Shown here: positions 5,357 through 7,203 of the stretch, piece by piece
Layout: every line of letters begins with the position of its first letter
How positions within the stretch are numbered: position 1 is the stretch's first letter
NCBI GenBank assembly: GCA_020850025.1
Contig: JADZFI010000258.1
Span: forward strand, 1-7,203
Reading direction: 5' to 3'
DNA from: Saprospiraceae bacterium
Lineage (GTDB): Bacteria > Bacteroidota > Bacteroidia > Chitinophagales > Saprospiraceae
Length of the DNA stretch: 7,203 bases
Translations under genes and position numbers: made by a program
The notes under the pieces: generated by a model
The model's database searches: none
What the model was told of the DNA's origin: nothing
Seen by the model: the letters and a program-made list of their open reading frames with translations, nothing else

Positions 5357-5949
5357 TGCATCCTGTCGCCCCTGGGACTGAGTTGCTTCATAATGTCGGC
5401 CTCAAAGGCAAGGCAAGCTTGCCAGCGTGCCAACGTCTGCTCTTTCCCGAAATATAGTTCAGCCAGATCCAGGAACATTCTGTAATGCCCTGCTTCTGAA
5501 ACCATGAACTTGTGGTACCAATCCCTCAGGTCTTCCTCCGAGCAATGCAGGGAGAGCAATCGGAATCGCTCACAACTGCGCGCTTCGATCATCGCACAAA
5601 TCAGGAGTTTGTCCAGCAAAGCTTCCTCTCTGGATAGGCTCTTTCGCTGGAAAGTCAATAATTGGTTGACATACTCATCCTTGCGTTGTCGTCCCAGCTT
5701 TAATCCACGCTTTTTCAATTCCGCCAATACAAGCCGGAAATGACCCCATTCTTCCGTAACCACCGGAGCCACCTCTTCCACCAGTTCAACTCGTTCGGGA
5801 TAAGCTTGAATGAGAGAAATGCAGGAGGTTGCTGCTTTTTGTTCGCAGTAAGCATGGTCGGTTAATATCTCTTCCAGGGATATTTCAGCCAGATTCACCC
5901 AGCGTGGATCTGTTGGCAAATGCAAGCCCAACTTGGTAATTTGTGCCAT
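5353..5949 (-). CDS. miaE: tRNA-(ms2io6A37) hydroxylase, MiaE family
   Basis: A 198-aa ferritin-like diiron monooxygenase. It uses O2 to hydroxylate the isopentenyl side chain of 2-methylthio-N6-isopentenyladenosine at tRNA position 37, in the cytoplasm. Likely iron ligands are visible in the expected order across a four-helix bundle: E36 (YCEQKAA), the ExxH pair E67/H70 (TEEWGHFRLV), E122 (IEARSCERF) and the second ExxH pair E152/H155 (SEAGHYRMF). The C-terminus ends in PRGDRMH, close to the family ending. Length is normal and the protein looks intact. The activity makes sense only if the genome also carries miaA and miaB, which are not in this window. The ATG at 5949 lies 2 nt after the ribD stop, indicating translation from the same transcript. 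Its stop codon shares four bases with the stop of the convergent AP2-domain gene. Confidence 0.92.
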   Translation of the reverse strand: MAQITKLGLHLPTDPRWVNLAEISLEEILTDHAYCEQKAATSCISLIQAYPERVELVEEVAPVVTEEWGHFRLVLAELKKRGLKLGRQRKDEYVNQLLTFQRKSLSREEALLDKLLICAMIEARSCERFRLLSLHCSEEDLRDWYHKFMVSEAGHYRMFLDLAELYFGKEQTLARWQACLAFEADIMKQLSPRGDRMH

Positions 5950-5951
5950 AA

Positions 5952-6998
5952 TTAGTTGAAAAGGCCGTTTTGGGCGGCAAAAATACGCACCACATCCTCT
6001 TCCAACTGCATGGTTTCCACCAAATTTGCCGACTCTGGTATTTCCGGCGCCTTTAATCCGTTTTTTAACCTGACAGGGTTTTCAATGATCCGGAGTTCAT
6101 CCCAAAGTCCCTGCGCTATAAATTGTTGTAATAGAGCCCTCCCTCCCTCAACAAGCAGGATGGCTTTATTGGCGGCATACAGTTTTTCCAAAAGCCAGTT
6201 GACAGAAAAGGGAGATTCCGTTTGAATCCCCTGTGTACGCTGATAACTCCCTGAAAGTGACCGACCAATGAGCCAGGTATCCTGGCTGTCGTCCATCAGA
6301 TGATAATGCTCTGGGATTTGGTCTTTGAAGTCAGGGAAAATGCGAAGAGGAGCTTTCCCTGTGAAATAGCGATTGTCTAACCGGGGGTTGTCAATCAGCG
6401 CTGTTTTCGTTCCAACCATAATGGCGTCTGCTTCCGCACGCCAGCGGTGTACCAATCGCTGGGTTGTTTTTCCGGAAATCGGGGTTCTTTGTCCGGGTAG
6501 CCCCAGGTACCCATCTGCACTTTGGGCCCATTTTAGCACCACAAATGGTCTTTTTTCCTGGATCCAGGTAAAAAAGCTGCGATTTAGCCAGGCGCCCTGT
6601 TGCTCCAGTATCCTGGTTCTCACCTCAATACCTGCATGCCGAAGCATCTGAATGCCTTTGCCGGCCACCAATGGGTTGGGATCAGTGTTGGCTATTACGA
6701 CGGTTGAAATTTTATGGTGAACGATAAGTTCGGCGCAGGGGGGCGTTTTGCCGTAATGCGCACAAGGCTCCAGATTGCAGTACAAGGTTGACTCGGGAAT
6801 TAAGTGTTGCCGGTTTGTTGGCACATTGTTCAAACAATTAACCTCGGCATGTGGCGCTCCCCATTGCTCATGCCAACCTTCAGCGATTATTTGCCCCTGA
6901 TGAACCAGCACAGCGCCAACCAAAGGATTGGGCGAAACCCTGCCTGCACCTTTTTGGGCAAGCTGGAAACAACGCTCCATGAATAGTGCATCAGACAT
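5952..6998 (-). CDS. ribD: Bifunctional riboflavin biosynthesis protein RibD (deaminase/reductase)
   Basis: A 348-aa fused enzyme for the second and third steps of riboflavin synthesis. It deaminates 2,5-diamino-6-ribosylamino-pyrimidinone 5'-phosphate and then reduces the ribosyl side chain with NADPH. The N-terminal cytidine-deaminase-like domain (about 1-145) has VSPNPLVGAVLV, the zinc site H50-A-E52 with E52 as the proton shuttle, and EPCAHYGKTPPC supplying C79 and C88. The C-terminal reductase domain (about 150-345) has RPFVVLKWAQSADGY, DAIMVGTKTALIDNPRLDNR and LLVEGGRALLQQFIAQGLWD. All key residues are present and the length is typical. EPCAHYG carries Ala where Ser is most common, which should be harmless. 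The ATG at 6998 overlaps the pyrF stop by 8 nt (ATGTCTGA), indicating translational coupling; miaE follows after 2 nt. No riboflavin (FMN) riboswitch is seen, as expected for an internal operon gene. Confidence 0.96.
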   Translation of the reverse strand: MSDALFMERCFQLAQKGAGRVSPNPLVGAVLVHQGQIIAEGWHEQWGAPHAEVNCLNNVPTNRQHLIPESTLYCNLEPCAHYGKTPPCAELIVHHKISTVVIANTDPNPLVAGKGIQMLRHAGIEVRTRILEQQGAWLNRSFFTWIQEKRPFVVLKWAQSADGYLGLPGQRTPISGKTTQRLVHRWRAEADAIMVGTKTALIDNPRLDNRYFTGKAPLRIFPDFKDQIPEHYHLMDDSQDTWLIGRSLSGSYQRTQGIQTESPFSVNWLLEKLYAANKAILLVEGGRALLQQFIAQGLWDELRIIENPVRLKNGLKAPEIPESANLVETMQLEEDVVRIFAAQNGLFN

Positions 6999-7203
6999 GG
7001 GTGGCAGAAAGCAGTAATTTTTCCATTTCCTGCTGCAACTTTTTCGCTTCGGCCCCTGCCTTTAGAGCAAAGTCGGTATCTGCGGAGGCATAGATGATAC
7101 TCCTGGAGGCATTAATCAGCAAGCCACATTCCGAATTCAGTCCATACTGGCAAATAGAGGCCAGATCACCTCCCTGAGCTCCAACGCCCGGTACTAAAAG
7201 GAA
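6991..7203 (-). CDS. pyrF: Orotidine 5'-phosphate decarboxylase, C-terminal part (partial)
   Basis: Only the last 70 codons lie in the window; the gene continues beyond base 7203. The protein reads FLLVPGVGAQGGDLASICQY, then CGLLINASRSIIYAS, and ends in a charged helix (AEAKKLQQEMEKLLLSATHV). LVPGVGAQGG and the GLLIN-SR-IIYAS block form the phosphate-binding C-terminal part of the TIM barrel in the longer, type-2 PyrF group (about 270 aa) common in Bacteroidota. The enzyme decarboxylates OMP to UMP, the final step of de novo pyrimidine synthesis, in the cytoplasm. It overlaps ribD by 8 nt and appears to lead the pyrF-ribD-miaE transcript as seen here; genes further upstream are out of view. 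Confidence 0.9.
   Translation of the reverse strand, partial: FLLVPGVGAQGGDLASICQYGLNSECGLLINASRSIIYASADTDFALKAGAEAKKLQQEMEKLLLSATHV

Overview
The window looks like chromosomal DNA of a Bacteroidota species, possibly a Saprospiria-type bacterium. The phylum call rests on gene content: a TamL-type outer-membrane assembly lipoprotein divergent from a TrmH-family methyltransferase, and LemA followed by two TPM-domain genes. Starts without Shine-Dalgarno sequences and TAnnTTTG-like promoter motifs agree with it. The order-level placement is inference. No RNA gene, CRISPR array, complete insertion sequence or convincing intrinsic terminator was found.

Left part (1-3323). A truncated minus-strand lipoprotein gene (TamL-like; BamA/TamA superfamily partner) leaves the window at base 1. 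It is divergent from a plus-strand SPOUT RNA 2'-O-methyltransferase. Next comes a plus-strand cluster of lemA, a small soluble TPM-domain protein, and a secreted, membrane-anchored TPM protein with a glycine-rich tail. The last two overlap by 8 nt if the favoured start is right. LemA and TPM proteins commonly neighbour each other and probably act at the cell envelope, but their biochemical role is poorly defined. The same 13-mer, TATTTTCGCCCGG, lies upstream of both the methyltransferase and lemA.

Middle part (3329-4816). On the minus strand lies a 94-aa protein of unknown function. Upstream of it is an exported DUF4261-like gene that has been split. Its 188-aa N-terminal part and 73-aa C-terminal part are in the same frame, separated by a single in-frame TGA and eight sense codons. 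The most economical reading is one 270-codon gene broken by a recent nonsense mutation or a base-call error. It is followed by about 360 nt with no gene, which carry a perfect 19-bp palindrome.

Right part (4817-7203). A plus-strand protein joins a degenerate HNH-like half to an AP2 DNA-binding domain. Its stop codon overlaps that of miaE on the other strand by 4 nt. The minus strand carries a compact operon, pyrF (3' end only), ribD and miaE, with an 8-nt overlap and then a 2-nt gap. These genes serve pyrimidine synthesis, riboflavin synthesis and tRNA hydroxylation. They share no single pathway, so the grouping probably reflects co-expression of housekeeping genes.
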